DNA of 64,000 nt from Lactobacillus sp. HBUAS51381. GTDB lineage: Bacteria; Bacillota; Bacilli; Lactobacillales; Lactobacillaceae. Positions 20,812 to 30,141 of the stretch are shown one piece after another. Every line of letters begins with the position of its first letter. The stretch's first letter is position 1. The position numbers and the translations under genes are program-made. The notes beneath the pieces were generated by a model. The model did no database searches. It was given only the letters and a program-made list of their open reading frames with translations, and was not told the origin of the DNA. Location of the stretch: positions 1 to 64,000 of the forward strand of contig NZ_JAAVSC010000005.1 of assembly GCF_012641095.1 (NCBI RefSeq), given 5' to 3'.

Positions 20812-21168
20812 TTACCCTCTTTCTAAGATAACCTGAGTCATAACCACGGTGGCCGTATGTGAGATGGAGACGTGGGCAATTCCCGCAAAGGGCTGCCGAC
20901 GCACAATTGGCTGGCCCGCAGCGTTGTCCCGAATCTCAATATCCTGAAAGCCAACGGCCCGACCAATCCCCGTTCCCATGGCCTTACTGTACGATTCCTT
21001 GGCAGACCATCGTCCGGCGATAAATTCAACCGCCCGACCACCCCGTAACTTGTGATAATCGGCCAATTCACCGGGGGTTAAGACCCGCTGCAAAAACCGC
21101 GGTTGCTTTTCCACAACCGCCTTAACCCGTGCCAAATCGGTAATATCAATACCAGTTCCGTAGATCAT
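20812..21168 (-). CDS. acpS: Holo-[acyl-carrier-protein] synthase
   Basis: Transfers the 4'-phosphopantetheine group from CoA to apo-ACP for fatty-acid synthesis. The 118-residue protein has the N-terminal [12 protein letters not shown] motif with the magnesium-binding Asp and the [16 protein letters not shown] motif, both diagnostic. It is the first gene of the acpS-alr-mazEF set. A GAGGTGA ribosome site precedes the ATG. Confidence 0.96.
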   Translation of the reverse strand: MIYGTGIDITDLARVKAVVEKQPRFLQRVLTPGELADYHKLRGGRAVEFIAGRWSAKESYSKAMGTGIGRAVGFQDIEIRDNAAGQPIVRRQPFAGIAHVSISHTATVVMTQVILERG

Positions 21169-21290
21169 GATGTCACCTCTCTATAATGTCTAGGTTATAT
21201 TTTAGCACAGCCCTGACAAATTGACCCCCAATACTTAATCGGTTTGGGAAAATATAAACTAATCGCAATTTCTTCTCGTTGGCCGTTGTG

Positions 21291-21492
21291 GGCCGCCTTA
21301 CCGTTCGCCTCCGGCTGCCAGGGAATCCGCCTGCTGTGGGACCGGTGAGAGACACAGGGCGGTCTCTCCCCTCGGTTTGGAGCCGCAAACCACGTTTCCA
21401 AACACGTCCAGTGAAGTAACCTGGCTAAAAAACCGCCAGCTAACTTCACGTGCACGGCCGGCTCCATCCCTGGCTTCCTGCGGCTAAAACGC
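21291..21492. repeat. Intergenic repeat, type 2 module with type 1 edge (copy 3)
   Basis: Begins with the type 1 edge GGCCGCCTTACCGTTCGCC, then changes to type 2 blocks CCGGCTGCCAGGGAAT, GGTTTGGAGCC and TTTCCAAACACGTCC, and ends near GGCTTCCTGCGGCTAAAAC. The same blocks occur at 53880-54060. Confidence 0.7.
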
Positions 21493-21552
21493 GGGGAGCA
21501 CGGCCAGCACAGCACTAATCACGGTACGTCAAATTTTACTTTCACAATTAAT

Positions 21553-21742
21553 GTAGCCGTGAGTGAGCCAAATCTGGGCTCAGCCGGGGGAGTTATGACT
21601 GGCGGGCTACCAGTCATTACTCGGCGACTTGGAAACGCCGATCTTTGGCGGTTCCAAGCGAGGACCAAGACCGCTCTTCGGCTTGGTCCGTCCTTCCCCA
21701 GCGTTCCAGCCCAGACTTTGGCGAACGGCAAGGCGGCCAGCA
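21553..21742. repeat. Intergenic repeat, type 1 module, inverted orientation (copy 4)
   Basis: Begins GTAGCCGTGAGTGAGCC and ends GGCGAACGGCAAGGCGGCC, the reverse-complement orientation of the 59683 copy. Ends pair through AGCCAAATCTGGGCT and AGCCCAGACTTTGGCG. The centre contains further short inverted segments. Confidence 0.8.
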
Positions 21743-21837
21743 GACAATTTCGTTACCCGACACTAAAAACCGGCGGGCCACCGTGATTGGTGGTTCCACC
21801 GGTTTTGGACATACGCGATTGTGCCAATCAGCACGGT

Positions 21838-22980
21838 TTACAGCTGCACGGACTCTCTGATCCGGAGCTGCGCGGCAATCGGACTGCGGGTTGGCATCGC
21901 AGCTGCCGGGAGTACCTCGACCTGCCCACCACGCTGCGAGACTAGCAACGCGAGGTCGTTGTACAAGTTATTCTGCCGACTTAAGGCCGTCGCCGTCATC
22001 ACGTCCCCACTCTCCGTTAGGTGACCCGATTGAAAGGCATCGTCTTGAATCCACAGTTTGGTCAGCTGACCTTGAACCGCCGCCGTCGCCAACGCACCCA
22101 AATCCTGAACCACTTGTTTCTGCTGGCGCATCTTATCATAGGCATCCTGTCGAATCTGGTTCGCCTGAACATGGCGTTGGTCGTTCACGCCGACCATTAA
22201 CGCCACCAACGTCTGATTAGCCGCGGCTAAATTGGGATTCTGGACGACCCGCACGTTAGCATCTAAATACGCGTTCTGCGATAGCTTCCGAAAGTTTCCT
22301 TGGTTATTCGCACCGGCAACCAAGATCAAGGGCACCTGATTGACGTTAGAAAACTGTTGGCTAACGTAAGCGTCCACCGCCATGAAATAGTTGCGTTGGT
22401 CGGCCGCCTTGCTGGCATCCAGTGTTCCCGTGCCGCTGTAATGGGTACTGTCACCCGCGGAACGTTGCCACCGTCCCCGATCGCGCAGTTCGCTACCCAA
22501 CGCTTTCTCCAGCGTGGTGGGAGCATCGACGGGAAGATTAACCAACTCCGGTCGCCCATCCCGAACTTGTGCGAATTCGAAGCCCCGACTATCCAATAGC
22601 AGGAGGTCATAATCACTGGTCGTATCGCGAGACTGCAGAATCGGTAGAACGTTGGGCTGATACGTCACCGTCACCGTGGGCGCCACGGCCGTATGGAGCC
22701 AATAATGGTAACTGTCCGTGGCCCCCGCCATAATCAGTAATCCACGGGCACTCCCATTCGTCAGTGGACCGTGCTCATACGGCGCAAAGAATTCTTCATA
22801 GGCGGCCCAATGGCGCTTGGGGGCCACAGCCTCCAGCCGGCGTTTACCTTGCTTAAGTAGACTGTTGAATTGGGTCCGATCGGTTGCCGGAACGCCCGTA
22901 ACGGGCAAGGTCATGGTCACAAATGGCCCCGGCTTAGTGGCGAGTGCAGAAGCAGCGTGTAAATCAAAATAATTAGCCAT
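21838..22980 (-). CDS. Bacterial archaeo-eukaryotic release factor family protein (baeRF6-like)
   Basis: A 380-residue cytosolic protein without signal or TM segment. It resembles the bacterial baeRF group, which shares the fold of eukaryotic eRF1/Pelota. Supporting segments are the N-terminal FVTMTLPVTG, a middle LLLLDSRGFEFAQVRDG strand pair with the following RWQRSAGDSTHYSGTG loop, and a C-terminal Pelota-like domain (ATAAVQGQLTKLWIQDDA). A role in ribosome rescue is proposed for such families but not proven. It is flanked by repeats on one side and by the cshA terminator on the other, so it appears monocistronic. A GGAGG site precedes the start. Confidence 0.65.
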   Translation of the reverse strand: MANYFDLHAASALATKPGPFVTMTLPVTGVPATDRTQFNSLLKQGKRRLEAVAPKRHWAAYEEFFAPYEHGPLTNGSARGLLIMAGATDSYHYWLHTAVAPTVTVTYQPNVLPILQSRDTTSDYDLLLLDSRGFEFAQVRDGRPELVNLPVDAPTTLEKALGSELRDRGRWQRSAGDSTHYSGTGTLDASKAADQRNYFMAVDAYVSQQFSNVNQVPLILVAGANNQGNFRKLSQNAYLDANVRVVQNPNLAAANQTLVALMVGVNDQRHVQANQIRQDAYDKMRQQKQVVQDLGALATAAVQGQLTKLWIQDDAFQSGHLTESGDVMTATALSRQNNLYNDLALLVSQRGGQVEVLPAAAMPTRSPIAAQLRIRESVQL

Positions 22981-23373
22981 ACTGATTAACCTCCGTGGTT
23001 GGGTGTCTGGGGGAAGATACGTCTGATTAGTTATTTCATATCATTTCGATAAGAGAATAATAGCACACGTTCAAACTCAGCGCAACTAAAAATATATACT
23101 CACAAATTGATTTGTGGGGTGATTCGTTTCGTAACCAAGCAAAAGCCACCGTCATATCGCCGTTCTTTACCCCCTCTAACTTAGACGATTAAAACCATTT
23201 TTTTGTGATCACACCGGCTAACTCCCGATTCTATGGCAATCTCTTACTTTTGTCCGCGCGATCCCGCCAGCCCTTCTGAAGAGTGTACCGTTATGACATA
23301 GGCCATTTACAGTTTGTACGATTTCGTCTTTAATTGACAACTTTATCCAAGCTTCTAAACTTTTGGTCAAAAG
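22981..23373. other. Intergenic region between cshA and the baeRF gene
   Basis: About 390 bases. Apart from the upstream region of the minus-strand baeRF gene I see no gene, repeat or RNA structure that I can support. Confidence 0.35.
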
Positions 23374-23411
23374 AAAAAGCAACCCCCGGTCTGCCTAACC
23401 GAGCGTTGCTT
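23374..23411 (-). terminator. Rho-independent terminator after cshA
   Basis: Minus-strand stem AAGCAAC...CGGT / ACCG...GTTGCTT followed by TTTTC, shortly after the cshA stop. Confidence 0.8.
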
Positions 23412-23434
23412 CCTTCTAATCAATTATCTTTAAA

Positions 23435-24994
23435 TTAGTCTTTTTTCCGAATGGTGAACCCACGGCCACCTTCGGAACGCCGACCACTATTGCTGCGACG
23501 ATTGCGATCGCCACCGCGACCACGTGAATCATGATTGCGTGAATCATGTCCATGACCGTGATCACCGTTGCCACGACGGTCTTGACGATGACGGTAGCCA
23601 CCGCCATTGCCGCCGCGACGGTTACCACCACCGTGATGGTAGCCGCCACCGCCATGACGCTTGCCACCACGCTTAGGTAATGGCCGTTCTGGCGTAATCT
23701 TAACGGGCACTTGATTGTTGTTGTCCTTGGTTAAGTCGTTCAACAGAGCGGCAACCAAGTCTTCAGCATCGTATTGCGCCAACAGGCTTTCCGCCGTCTT
23801 CGCATACTTTTCAGTATCCGTCTTGTTCACGAGATCAGCGATCGTTTCCTTCGCTGCACCCAGTTGACTCACCAGAGCTTCTTCATCCGAAGGCGGCTTC
23901 AAAGGCAGCATCCGCACCTTCGTCAGCTTTTCGATTTCACGCAAGTAGTCCATTTCGTTAGGCGTCACGAAAGTCATGGAAACCCCATGCTTCCCGGCAC
24001 GGCCAGTCCGACCGACACGGTGAACGTAACTGTCTGGATCTTGTGGAATATCGTAGTTGTACACGTGGGTGACATCGTTGATATCGATCCCCCGGGCAGC
24101 CACGTCCGTTGCGACTAAGATGTCCAACTTACCATGACGGAATTCGTTCATGATTTGGGTCCGGCGCTTTTGCGTCAGGTCCCCGTGGATTCCGGCAGCA
24201 TTGTAGCCCCGGGCTTGTAATCCACTGGCAATTTCGTCAACCCGGCGCTTCGTCCGCGTGAAGACGATTGTCAAATCGGGATCTTGAACATCGAAGAACC
24301 GCGTCATGATATCGAACTTCTCGAAGTCACGAGAACGGACGTAGAATTGATCGATCAAGTCGGTCGTTAATTCCTTGGCCTTAATCTTCACGTGCTTAGG
24401 GTCTTGCATGAATTGCACCCCAACCCGCTTGATTTCTGGTGGCATCGTTGCGGAGAAGAGCATGGTTTGGCGCTTCTCTGGCAATTGCTTGATGATGTCT
24501 TCGATGTCGTCCAGGAAGCCCATGTTTAACATTTCATCGGCTTCATCCAGCACTAACATCTGAACATGATCCAGCTTTAAGGTGTGACGCCGGATGTGGT
24601 CAAGTAACCGACCTGGCGTCCCCACAACAACTTGTGGGTGGTTCTTTAAGGATTTGATTTGCCGACGGATGTCAGCACCACCGTAAACGACTTGGACGTT
24701 TGCCCGTTCATTCCGGCCTAATTTATAAATTTCTTCTTGGGTTTGAATCGCCAGTTCCCGTGTTGGGGAAACAACTAGCGCTTGTACATTTTCGTTCTTC
24801 TTATCAATCTTTTCAAGAATTGGTAAGGCAAATGCCGCAGTCTTCCCGGTCCCGGTTTGGGCTTGTCCAATAACGTCTTGACCCGCCAAAACCATGGGGA
24901 TTGTCTCGGCTTGAATTGGGGTCGCTTCTTCGTAACCTGCTGTCGTAACAGCCTTCAGTAGGTCTTCAGAAAGACCCAGTTCTTTAAACTTCAA
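23435..24994 (-). CDS. cshA: DEAD-box RNA helicase CshA
   Basis: ATP-dependent RNA helicase linked in Bacillota to mRNA decay, ribosome assembly and cold growth. It contains the Q motif, AQTGTGKT (motif I), PTRELAIQ (Ia), DEAD (II), SAT (III) and HRVGRTGRAG (VI). The C-terminal tail of about 80 residues is rich in Gly, Arg, His and Asp (RGG-like). The start is best placed at the TTG at 24994: AGGAGG lies just ahead, and translation then begins MKFKELGLSEDLL as in homologues. An in-frame ATG 14 codons upstream lies before the ribosome site. Length is then 519 residues. Confidence 0.95.
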   Translation of the reverse strand: MKFKELGLSEDLLKAVTTAGYEEATPIQAETIPMVLAGQDVIGQAQTGTGKTAAFALPILEKIDKKNENVQALVVSPTRELAIQTQEEIYKLGRNERANVQVVYGGADIRRQIKSLKNHPQVVVGTPGRLLDHIRRHTLKLDHVQMLVLDEADEMLNMGFLDDIEDIIKQLPEKRQTMLFSATMPPEIKRVGVQFMQDPKHVKIKAKELTTDLIDQFYVRSRDFEKFDIMTRFFDVQDPDLTIVFTRTKRRVDEIASGLQARGYNAAGIHGDLTQKRRTQIMNEFRHGKLDILVATDVAARGIDINDVTHVYNYDIPQDPDSYVHRVGRTGRAGKHGVSMTFVTPNEMDYLREIEKLTKVRMLPLKPPSDEEALVSQLGAAKETIADLVNKTDTEKYAKTAESLLAQYDAEDLVAALLNDLTKDNNNQVPVKITPERPLPKRGGKRHGGGGYHHGGGNRRGGNGGGYRHRQDRRGNGDHGHGHDSRNHDSRGRGGDRNRRSNSGRRSEGGRGFTIRKKD

Positions 24995-25124
24995 AAATAA
25001 TTTCCTCCTAATAGGTGCATCGCGCCAGTGCCTCATAAATCTTGGAAAAAATCCGTTTTCCGTGATGCGATGAATGATTGGCTAACGCGGGGTATGTTTG
25101 CTTCGCTAAATAAGCAACTAAGCC

Positions 25125-25153
25125 ATCATACAACGGTGAAACAAAATAAGCAA
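25125..25153 (-). promoter_or_regulatory. Probable cshA promoter overlapping the murF terminator
   Basis: On the minus strand TTGCTT (25148-25153), a 17-base spacer and TATGAT (25125-25130). The -35 box is made of the 3' arm of the murF terminator. The leader to the TTG start is about 120 bases and contains a small A/T-rich hairpin near 25044-25061. Confidence 0.6.
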
Positions 25154-25181
25154 CTCCCACGACTTGTGAGAATTGCTTATT
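25145..25181 (-). terminator. Rho-independent terminator after murF
   Basis: Stem AATAAGCAA / TTGCTTATT with an inner TCTCAC / GTGGGA extension, directly after the murF stop, followed by TTGTTT. The block AAATAAGCAACT is repeated directly near 25109-25120. Confidence 0.75.
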
Positions 25182-25185
25182 ATTT

Positions 25186-26574
25186 TCATGAATTTTCATG
25201 GGAATCCTGTAACGCCGCTAATACTTGCTCCAAATGAATGCCGTGAGATCCCTTTAATAAAATCTGATCGTCCGCAGTCAGCACGTCTTGAAGGGCTGAT
25301 GTAAGCGCTGGCAAGGCATCCGCGGCAAAATGGGTCACCGCCAGATTGGGCTTTTCCTGCGCTAAACGCCGTTGCAGCGCCACCATGTGTGACCCCACTA
25401 AATAAACGTGACTGATCTTCGTTGGATCAATCGCCGTCGCCAAATCGGCGTGCATCGTGTCCGCTTGCATCCCCAGCTCGAGCATATCGCCCAGCACCAC
25501 GTAACGCTTACCGGTAACCGGGGTCTGCGAGAAGGCCGCTAAGACCTGTTTCACGGCCGTGGGATTGGAGTTGTACACATCACTGAGAATATCTTCACCA
25601 GCGGTCCCCTTCACCCATTCTGCCCGGTTCTCGGTCAGATTAACGGTGCTGAGTGCCCGCTGTGCGTTCTCCGGACGAATGCGGTAAACGTTCGCCACGG
25701 CCAGAGCCGCCAGCGCATTATTGACGTTGTACGTCCCAATCATAGGGATACTGAAGGTCTTGTCCGGCCAGAGATTCGTGGTGAACGTCGTGTCCGTCGC
25801 GGTTCCCGCAATCTTGGTCGCAAAGAGTTCATCGTCAGTTTGCTGGCCAAAGGTGTGTTGCTGGAGATTCAGGTCCTGAGTCCGTTCGCGCAACAACGGT
25901 TCGTCCCCATTGTAGACGAGGATGCCGTCTTCACTGAGACCGTGGGTAATCTCCATCTTGGCATCCGCAATCTTATCCCGCGTCCCAAAGAATTCGATGT
26001 GGGCTTCCCCAATCATCGTAATCACGGCGATGTCCGGCGCAACCAGGTGACTCAGGAAGTCGAGTTGTCCCGGCCGATCCATGCCCATTTCAACGACCAA
26101 CATCTCGGTGTTGGGTTCCATGGACAGCACCGTCATGGGCACGCCGATCTCATTGTTAAAGTTGGCATGGGTCTTGGTCACGTTAAATTGGGTGGCAAGA
26201 ATGCTGGCAATCATATCCTTAGTGGTTGTCTTCCCATTACTCCCAGTGACGGCTACCACGCGCGGATTGATCTTGGTCAGATAATACTGTGCCAACGCCT
26301 GCAGGGCCTTCAACGAATCTGCAACCTGAATCACAGGAAAGTTAGCGGGAGCGGTCGCTAAGTCACGGGCCCACAACGTTGCGGCAGCGCCATGATCAAT
26401 GGCAGACTGAATGAACTGATGGCCATCCTGCTCCCCAGTTAGTGGAATAAAGAGTCCACCTGGCTGAAGGTGTCGACTGTCAAAAGCTACACTCGTGACA
26501 CTGACACTGCGCCATTGTTCGAAATCATTAATTGCTCCCACTGCATGAGCAATTTCAGAAAGCTGCATCTTCAT
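25186..26574 (-). CDS. murF: UDP-N-acetylmuramoyl-tripeptide-D-alanyl-D-alanine ligase
   Basis: Last cytoplasmic ligase of peptidoglycan precursor synthesis; adds D-Ala-D-Ala to the UDP-MurNAc-tripeptide using ATP. The N-terminal domain has SRHLQPGGLFIPLTGEQDGH. The ATP-binding motif VTGSNGKTTTKDM lies at about residues 107-119. NFNNEIGVP and the C-terminal VLGDMLELG motif are present in 462 residues. AGGAGC lies at good spacing before the first ATG. It stands upstream of cshA as in Bacillus, but with its own terminator. Confidence 0.97.
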   Translation of the reverse strand: MKMQLSEIAHAVGAINDFEQWRSVSVTSVAFDSRHLQPGGLFIPLTGEQDGHQFIQSAIDHGAAATLWARDLATAPANFPVIQVADSLKALQALAQYYLTKINPRVVAVTGSNGKTTTKDMIASILATQFNVTKTHANFNNEIGVPMTVLSMEPNTEMLVVEMGMDRPGQLDFLSHLVAPDIAVITMIGEAHIEFFGTRDKIADAKMEITHGLSEDGILVYNGDEPLLRERTQDLNLQQHTFGQQTDDELFATKIAGTATDTTFTTNLWPDKTFSIPMIGTYNVNNALAALAVANVYRIRPENAQRALSTVNLTENRAEWVKGTAGEDILSDVYNSNPTAVKQVLAAFSQTPVTGKRYVVLGDMLELGMQADTMHADLATAIDPTKISHVYLVGSHMVALQRRLAQEKPNLAVTHFAADALPALTSALQDVLTADDQILLKGSHGIHLEQVLAALQDSHENS

Positions 26575-26866
26575 GTTTTATGCTCCTATGTAACGGGCAG
26601 AGTGCAAGACTCCCCCGTCTCAAATTAATTTCTGAAGAGTCGTCAACTCTCCAGTTACGGTCGAAATAAAATACTGAAACTCATTATACCATGAATTCCA
26701 CGATCCCAAATTAAAACTCGCGATAAAATCCATTGATCCGCTAACGATCGCCGGGATGGCCTCGTTTGATCGTTCGCTTATTTCAGCTCCCCATCGGCGT
26801 AACGCCGCCCATGAGGCCACAAAACCACCAGTGATCGCGTGACCACCAGTGGTTGGTTGATTGACA

Positions 26867-27652
26867 TTAGATAAGATCCTTAACATCACTAAAGACCTGA
26901 TTATCGTGAATACTCAAAGCCCATTCACGCGTGGTGAGATCGTAACGCAGACTGGCCACCTCACGGGAATCCGCATACACTTCTTCCTGCGTATACCAGG
27001 TGTTTTGCCGCTCTGGATGGGTGATGGCGCGCACCGGAATCACATAGATCCGGTGCCGTTCAACCAACTGATCAAAGGCAATGATCATGCCATCCAGCAG
27101 GCCCTGGATTAACTGAAGCAAGACTTCATGCGGGACATCGCTGATCGCCAACGGCCGCGCAAAGACCCACCGGTTGTTGTGCATGGCCCGTAGATGGCGT
27201 TTGATGCTTACCTCTAAGACGTGATCGAAGTCCGGCAAATTCCGGTAATACGTCTTGTAAAACCCATCACGCAGGGTTAAATAGGCATAATTATTCTGTA
27301 ACTTGGCGTAAAATGGCGTTCGAATGTGGGTCTCCATGTGTGCCAAGTAAAGCAATTCGGCAATTTCACCGGGCAAGAGAAAGTCGAGATCATCGCCATG
27401 CGCGTAATCTAACCATTTGACCGCATGCTCATGCTTCGCCAAAAGATACCGCCGAATCTGGGTCTGCCCCGTAACCGTCATGAGGCGCGTGTGGGGATTA
27501 ATCTCCACATCGCTCCCCGATTCCGCGTTCAGCAAAAGCAGCTGATTGGGGATCGCCGGAATCCCATTTAAAAAATCTGCTGGTGATATTCCCAACGAAT
27601 AGATCATATTCGTCACGGGTTCCAAACTTAAGTACACAAAATTTCCGCGCAT
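26867..27652 (-). CDS. Conserved hypothetical protein, function unknown
   Basis: I do not recognise this 261-residue protein. It has no signal peptide, TM helix or obvious catalytic motif, and is rich in His, Tyr and Arg. Notable segments are LLPGEIAELLYLAHMETHIR and YAYLTLRDGFYKTYYRNLPD, then a helical region (HEVLLQLIQGLLDGMIIAFDQL) and a strand-rich C-terminus. A GGGGAAAGAG stretch precedes the ATG. It is transcribed in the same direction as htpX-lemA, 73 bases downstream of htpX. No function can be given. Confidence 0.75.
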   Translation of the reverse strand: MRGNFVYLSLEPVTNMIYSLGISPADFLNGIPAIPNQLLLLNAESGSDVEINPHTRLMTVTGQTQIRRYLLAKHEHAVKWLDYAHGDDLDFLLPGEIAELLYLAHMETHIRTPFYAKLQNNYAYLTLRDGFYKTYYRNLPDFDHVLEVSIKRHLRAMHNNRWVFARPLAISDVPHEVLLQLIQGLLDGMIIAFDQLVERHRIYVIPVRAITHPERQNTWYTQEEVYADSREVASLRYDLTTREWALSIHDNQVFSDVKDLI

Positions 27653-27725
27653 ATGCTTACACTCTTTCCCCTAGTCTCATTGTTAATTGTACTACGAAAC
27701 GGGTGCAAAAACTGCTACTTTATTT

Positions 27726-28619
27726 TTACATTTTCTCAAGTCGCGCAATCCGATCAGCAATTGGCGGATGCGTTGAAAACAAATCACCCAACCGGCGTTT
27801 GTGCTTAAATGGATCGCCGATATACAGCGCCGAACTGTTCGGATCGGCCGCCTTCATGGGCTCGCTATCGTCAATCTTACGTAACGCGTTAATCAGTCCT
27901 TGTGGATTCCGCGTTAATTCAACGCTAGAGGCGTCCGCGAGATACTCACGGTTCCGTGACAAGGCCATCTGGGCGATGCTAGCCGCCAGTGGTGCCAAGA
28001 TCACCAGCACAATGGAAATCACGATCACAATCACGTTGCCAGCCGAATCACGATCATCATCGCGCCGGCGACCGCCACCCCACCATAGCCAGTTGCTGGC
28101 AAAGTTCACCAGCATCCCAATGGCCGCGGATAGGGCTAAAGCGATGGTTTGGAGCCGAATATCGTAGTTCCGCACGTGGGAGATCTCATGACCGATGACG
28201 CCCTCGAGTTCCTCACGGTTTAAGCGTTGGAGAATCCCCGTGGTCACAGCCACGGCCGACTTCTCAGGGCTATTCCCCGTCGCAAAGGCATTGGGACTCG
28301 GATCATCAATGATGAAGACCCGCGGCATGGGAACTTTACCGACCAGTGCCATATCCTCAATCATGTGCCACAACTGGGGGGCTTGGCTCACATCGGTAAT
28401 CTCGCGGGCATGGTTCATGCTCATGACCACGTTGGTCGATTGGCTAATCATGATGAGCATGTAAACCAGCGCAACGACTAAGGCAATCACGGCACCCGAT
28501 TGCCAGTTGTTCCAGAAGAGGTAGCCGAGAGCAGCCCCAATCGCCAGTACCAGCAGTCCAAAGCCAAACATGACGTAGCCTGTTCGCCGCTTATTCATGG
28601 CTATTTGGTCATATAACAT
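27726..28619 (-). CDS. htpX: Membrane zinc metalloprotease HtpX
   Basis: Integral-membrane M48 metalloprotease for quality control of membrane proteins. Two TM helices near the N-terminus (about residues 15-33 and 38-56) are followed by the cytoplasmic zinc motif HEISH within [14 protein letters not shown], two further hydrophobic segments (about 155-215) and a C-terminal [13 protein letters not shown] block. The 297-residue length and the MLYDQIA start, which I kept because homologues begin this way, are typical. It starts eight bases after lemA and is cotranscribed, as in most lactobacilli. Confidence 0.96.
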   Translation of the reverse strand: MLYDQIAMNKRRTGYVMFGFGLLVLAIGAALGYLFWNNWQSGAVIALVVALVYMLIMISQSTNVVMSMNHAREITDVSQAPQLWHMIEDMALVGKVPMPRVFIIDDPSPNAFATGNSPEKSAVAVTTGILQRLNREELEGVIGHEISHVRNYDIRLQTIALALSAAIGMLVNFASNWLWWGGGRRRDDDRDSAGNVIVIVISIVLVILAPLAASIAQMALSRNREYLADASSVELTRNPQGLINALRKIDDSEPMKAADPNSSALYIGDPFKHKRRLGDLFSTHPPIADRIARLEKM

Positions 28620-28627
28620 GTTATCGC

Positions 28628-29215
28628 CTACTTATCGGATTGATTAAACTCGTCAAAATTAACCTTGGGCGTGGTCTTCTCTTCTTCAGGCACTTGTAGG
28701 TAATCGCTCTCCTGAAAGTGGTGAATTTTGGCGACAATATTGCTGGGGAAAGATTGAATCTTCACCGTCAGACTGGCCACGGAGCTGTTATACAACTGGC
28801 GAGAATACGCAATCTTGTTTTCGGTGTTGGTTAATTCTTCCATTAATTCCTTAAACTGCGTGTTCGCCTTCAGATCCGGATAGTTTTCGGACAAGGCAAA
28901 AAGTGACCGTAACGTGGTTGACAGTTGATTCGATACGGCCATCGTTTGTTGATGGTCATCGGCGGGAATGGCCGTTAATTGATTCCGCAATTCGACCACT
29001 TTCTTCAACGTTCCTTGTTCATAGTTTGCATACCCCTTGGTCGTTGACACCAAGTTGGGAATCAGATCGTTACGCCGTTTGAGCTGCACGTCAATCTGAC
29101 TCCAGGATTCCTGCACATACGTCCGGGTTTTAATCAAGCCGTTGTAAGCACTGACGTACCACAGGACTAAAAGTGCTAAGACGACAATTAAGATAATCCA
29201 GGCCATTTCGGTCAC
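28628..29215 (-). CDS. lemA: LemA family membrane protein
   Basis: Single-pass membrane protein of 195 residues with an N-terminal TM helix (about 5-22), then the family pattern [33 protein letters not shown] and [13 protein letters not shown] in a helical extracytoplasmic or cytoplasmic domain. The molecular function is unknown; consistent pairing with htpX suggests a joint role in membrane-protein quality control. It is the first gene of the lemA-htpX pair, with a GGAGTGA ribosome site. Confidence 0.95.
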   Translation of the reverse strand: MTEMAWIILIVVLALLVLWYVSAYNGLIKTRTYVQESWSQIDVQLKRRNDLIPNLVSTTKGYANYEQGTLKKVVELRNQLTAIPADDHQQTMAVSNQLSTTLRSLFALSENYPDLKANTQFKELMEELTNTENKIAYSRQLYNSSVASLTVKIQSFPSNIVAKIHHFQESDYLQVPEEEKTTPKVNFDEFNQSDK

Positions 29216-29311
29216 TCCTTCTCAAAATTTCTGGTACACTCATCATAACAAAAGGTGATTTCAGACGCCAACAAGTCAGTCTGACTTTACCAATAATTAG
29301 GAGGTTTCCCA

Positions 29312-29770
29312 ATGCAACACGTGCTTTTTGTTTGCTTAGGCAACATCTGTCGTTCCCCCATGGCCGAGGCCATCTTCAACGACTTGCTAAAACAACGCCA
29401 TTTGACGTCGCAATTCGCAGTCGCTTCCGTGGCCACGAGTCCCGAAGAGGAAGGTAATCCCCCGCATCCGGGCGCGCTCAAAGCGTTGCGGGCGCACGGC
29501 TTAGACGCCAGTGACCACCGTTCCCGGCCGATTACGGCAGAAGACTTCGACTGGGCGGATACCATCATCACCATGGACCACGCCAACGTGGCGAACTTGC
29601 AACGCATGGCTCCCAATGCGACCGATGCCGCCAAAGTGAAGCTCTGCCTCGACATTCTACCCGGTCGCACGGGCGAGGCCATTGATGATCCGTGGTACAC
29701 CCACAAATTTGAACTAACTTATCGGGAATTAGCGGCTGCGTTGCCGGCTTGGCTGGCGGCACTGGCTTAA
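29312..29770 (+). CDS. Low-molecular-weight protein-tyrosine phosphatase
   Basis: Cytosolic arsenate-reductase-fold phosphatase of 152 residues. The P-loop CLGNICRS (residues 9-16) contains the nucleophilic Cys and Arg, and the general acid lies in DDPWYT near residue 128. AGGAGG precedes the ATG. It is alone on the plus strand between lemA and the surface-protein island, with its own terminator. Targets are unknown; such enzymes often act on exopolysaccharide or tyrosine-kinase systems, but nothing nearby identifies one. Confidence 0.93.
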   Translation: MQHVLFVCLGNICRSPMAEAIFNDLLKQRHLTSQFAVASVATSPEEEGNPPHPGALKALRAHGLDASDHRSRPITAEDFDWADTIITMDHANVANLQRMAPNATDAAKVKLCLDILPGRTGEAIDDPWYTHKFELTYRELAAALPAWLAALA

Positions 29771-29776
29771 CTAAAT

Positions 29777-29825
29777 CACGTTGTGTTCTCCCTTTGGATA
29801 GTATGGGGTGAACACAGCGTTTTTT
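29777..29825 (+). terminator. Rho-independent terminator after the phosphatase gene
   Basis: Stem ACGTTGTGTTC / GAACACAGCGT closed by TTTTTT. It is followed by about 270 AT-rich bases with no recognised gene. Confidence 0.85.
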
Positions 29826-30095
29826 ACACTATTAATCCCGATTTTCTCTGGTAAAGCCGTCTTTTCTGATTCTACTGAAAATCAAGCCATCTCTATGCCC
29901 TTCTCAAGAAAACAATCTACTCGACAATCCCGACCTAGTCAGGCAAAAGTCGTTCACATCTTAGTGTAGCATATTTACTTTAAAAAGTGGATTCAAAAGG
30001 ATTGATATAACTGTATTTATAAACGAAAAGGCATCTAAATCCCATCCAGCTTTTAGCAGATAAGTATACAAGGATTCTTTTATTTTTATGTCACT

Positions 30096-30125
30096 TAAAA
30101 AGCCAGTCGGACTATCCAACTGGCT
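30096..30125 (-). terminator. Rho-independent terminator after lectin-WxL gene 1
   Basis: Minus-strand stem AGCCAGTTGG / CCGACTGGCT followed by TTTTTAAG, 17 bases after the stop. The same hairpin recurs at 33057-33088 as part of a duplicated tail. Confidence 0.8.
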
Positions 30126-30141
30126 ACAAAATAACTAAATT

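Noticed and set aside
25840-26361. 173-codon plus-strand frame within murF
   Set aside because: Antisense to murF, with no start signal or family resemblance.
26823-26850. Apparent terminator made of CACTGGTGG elements
   Set aside because: The two copies are direct, not inverted, so they cannot form the stem of a terminator.
26620-26889. 89-codon minus-strand frame after the hypothetical protein at 26867
   Set aside because: Overlaps the end of the upstream gene, has no convincing ribosome site and no recognisable feature. It covers a direct repeat of ACCACCAGTG. It could still be real, but I cannot support it.
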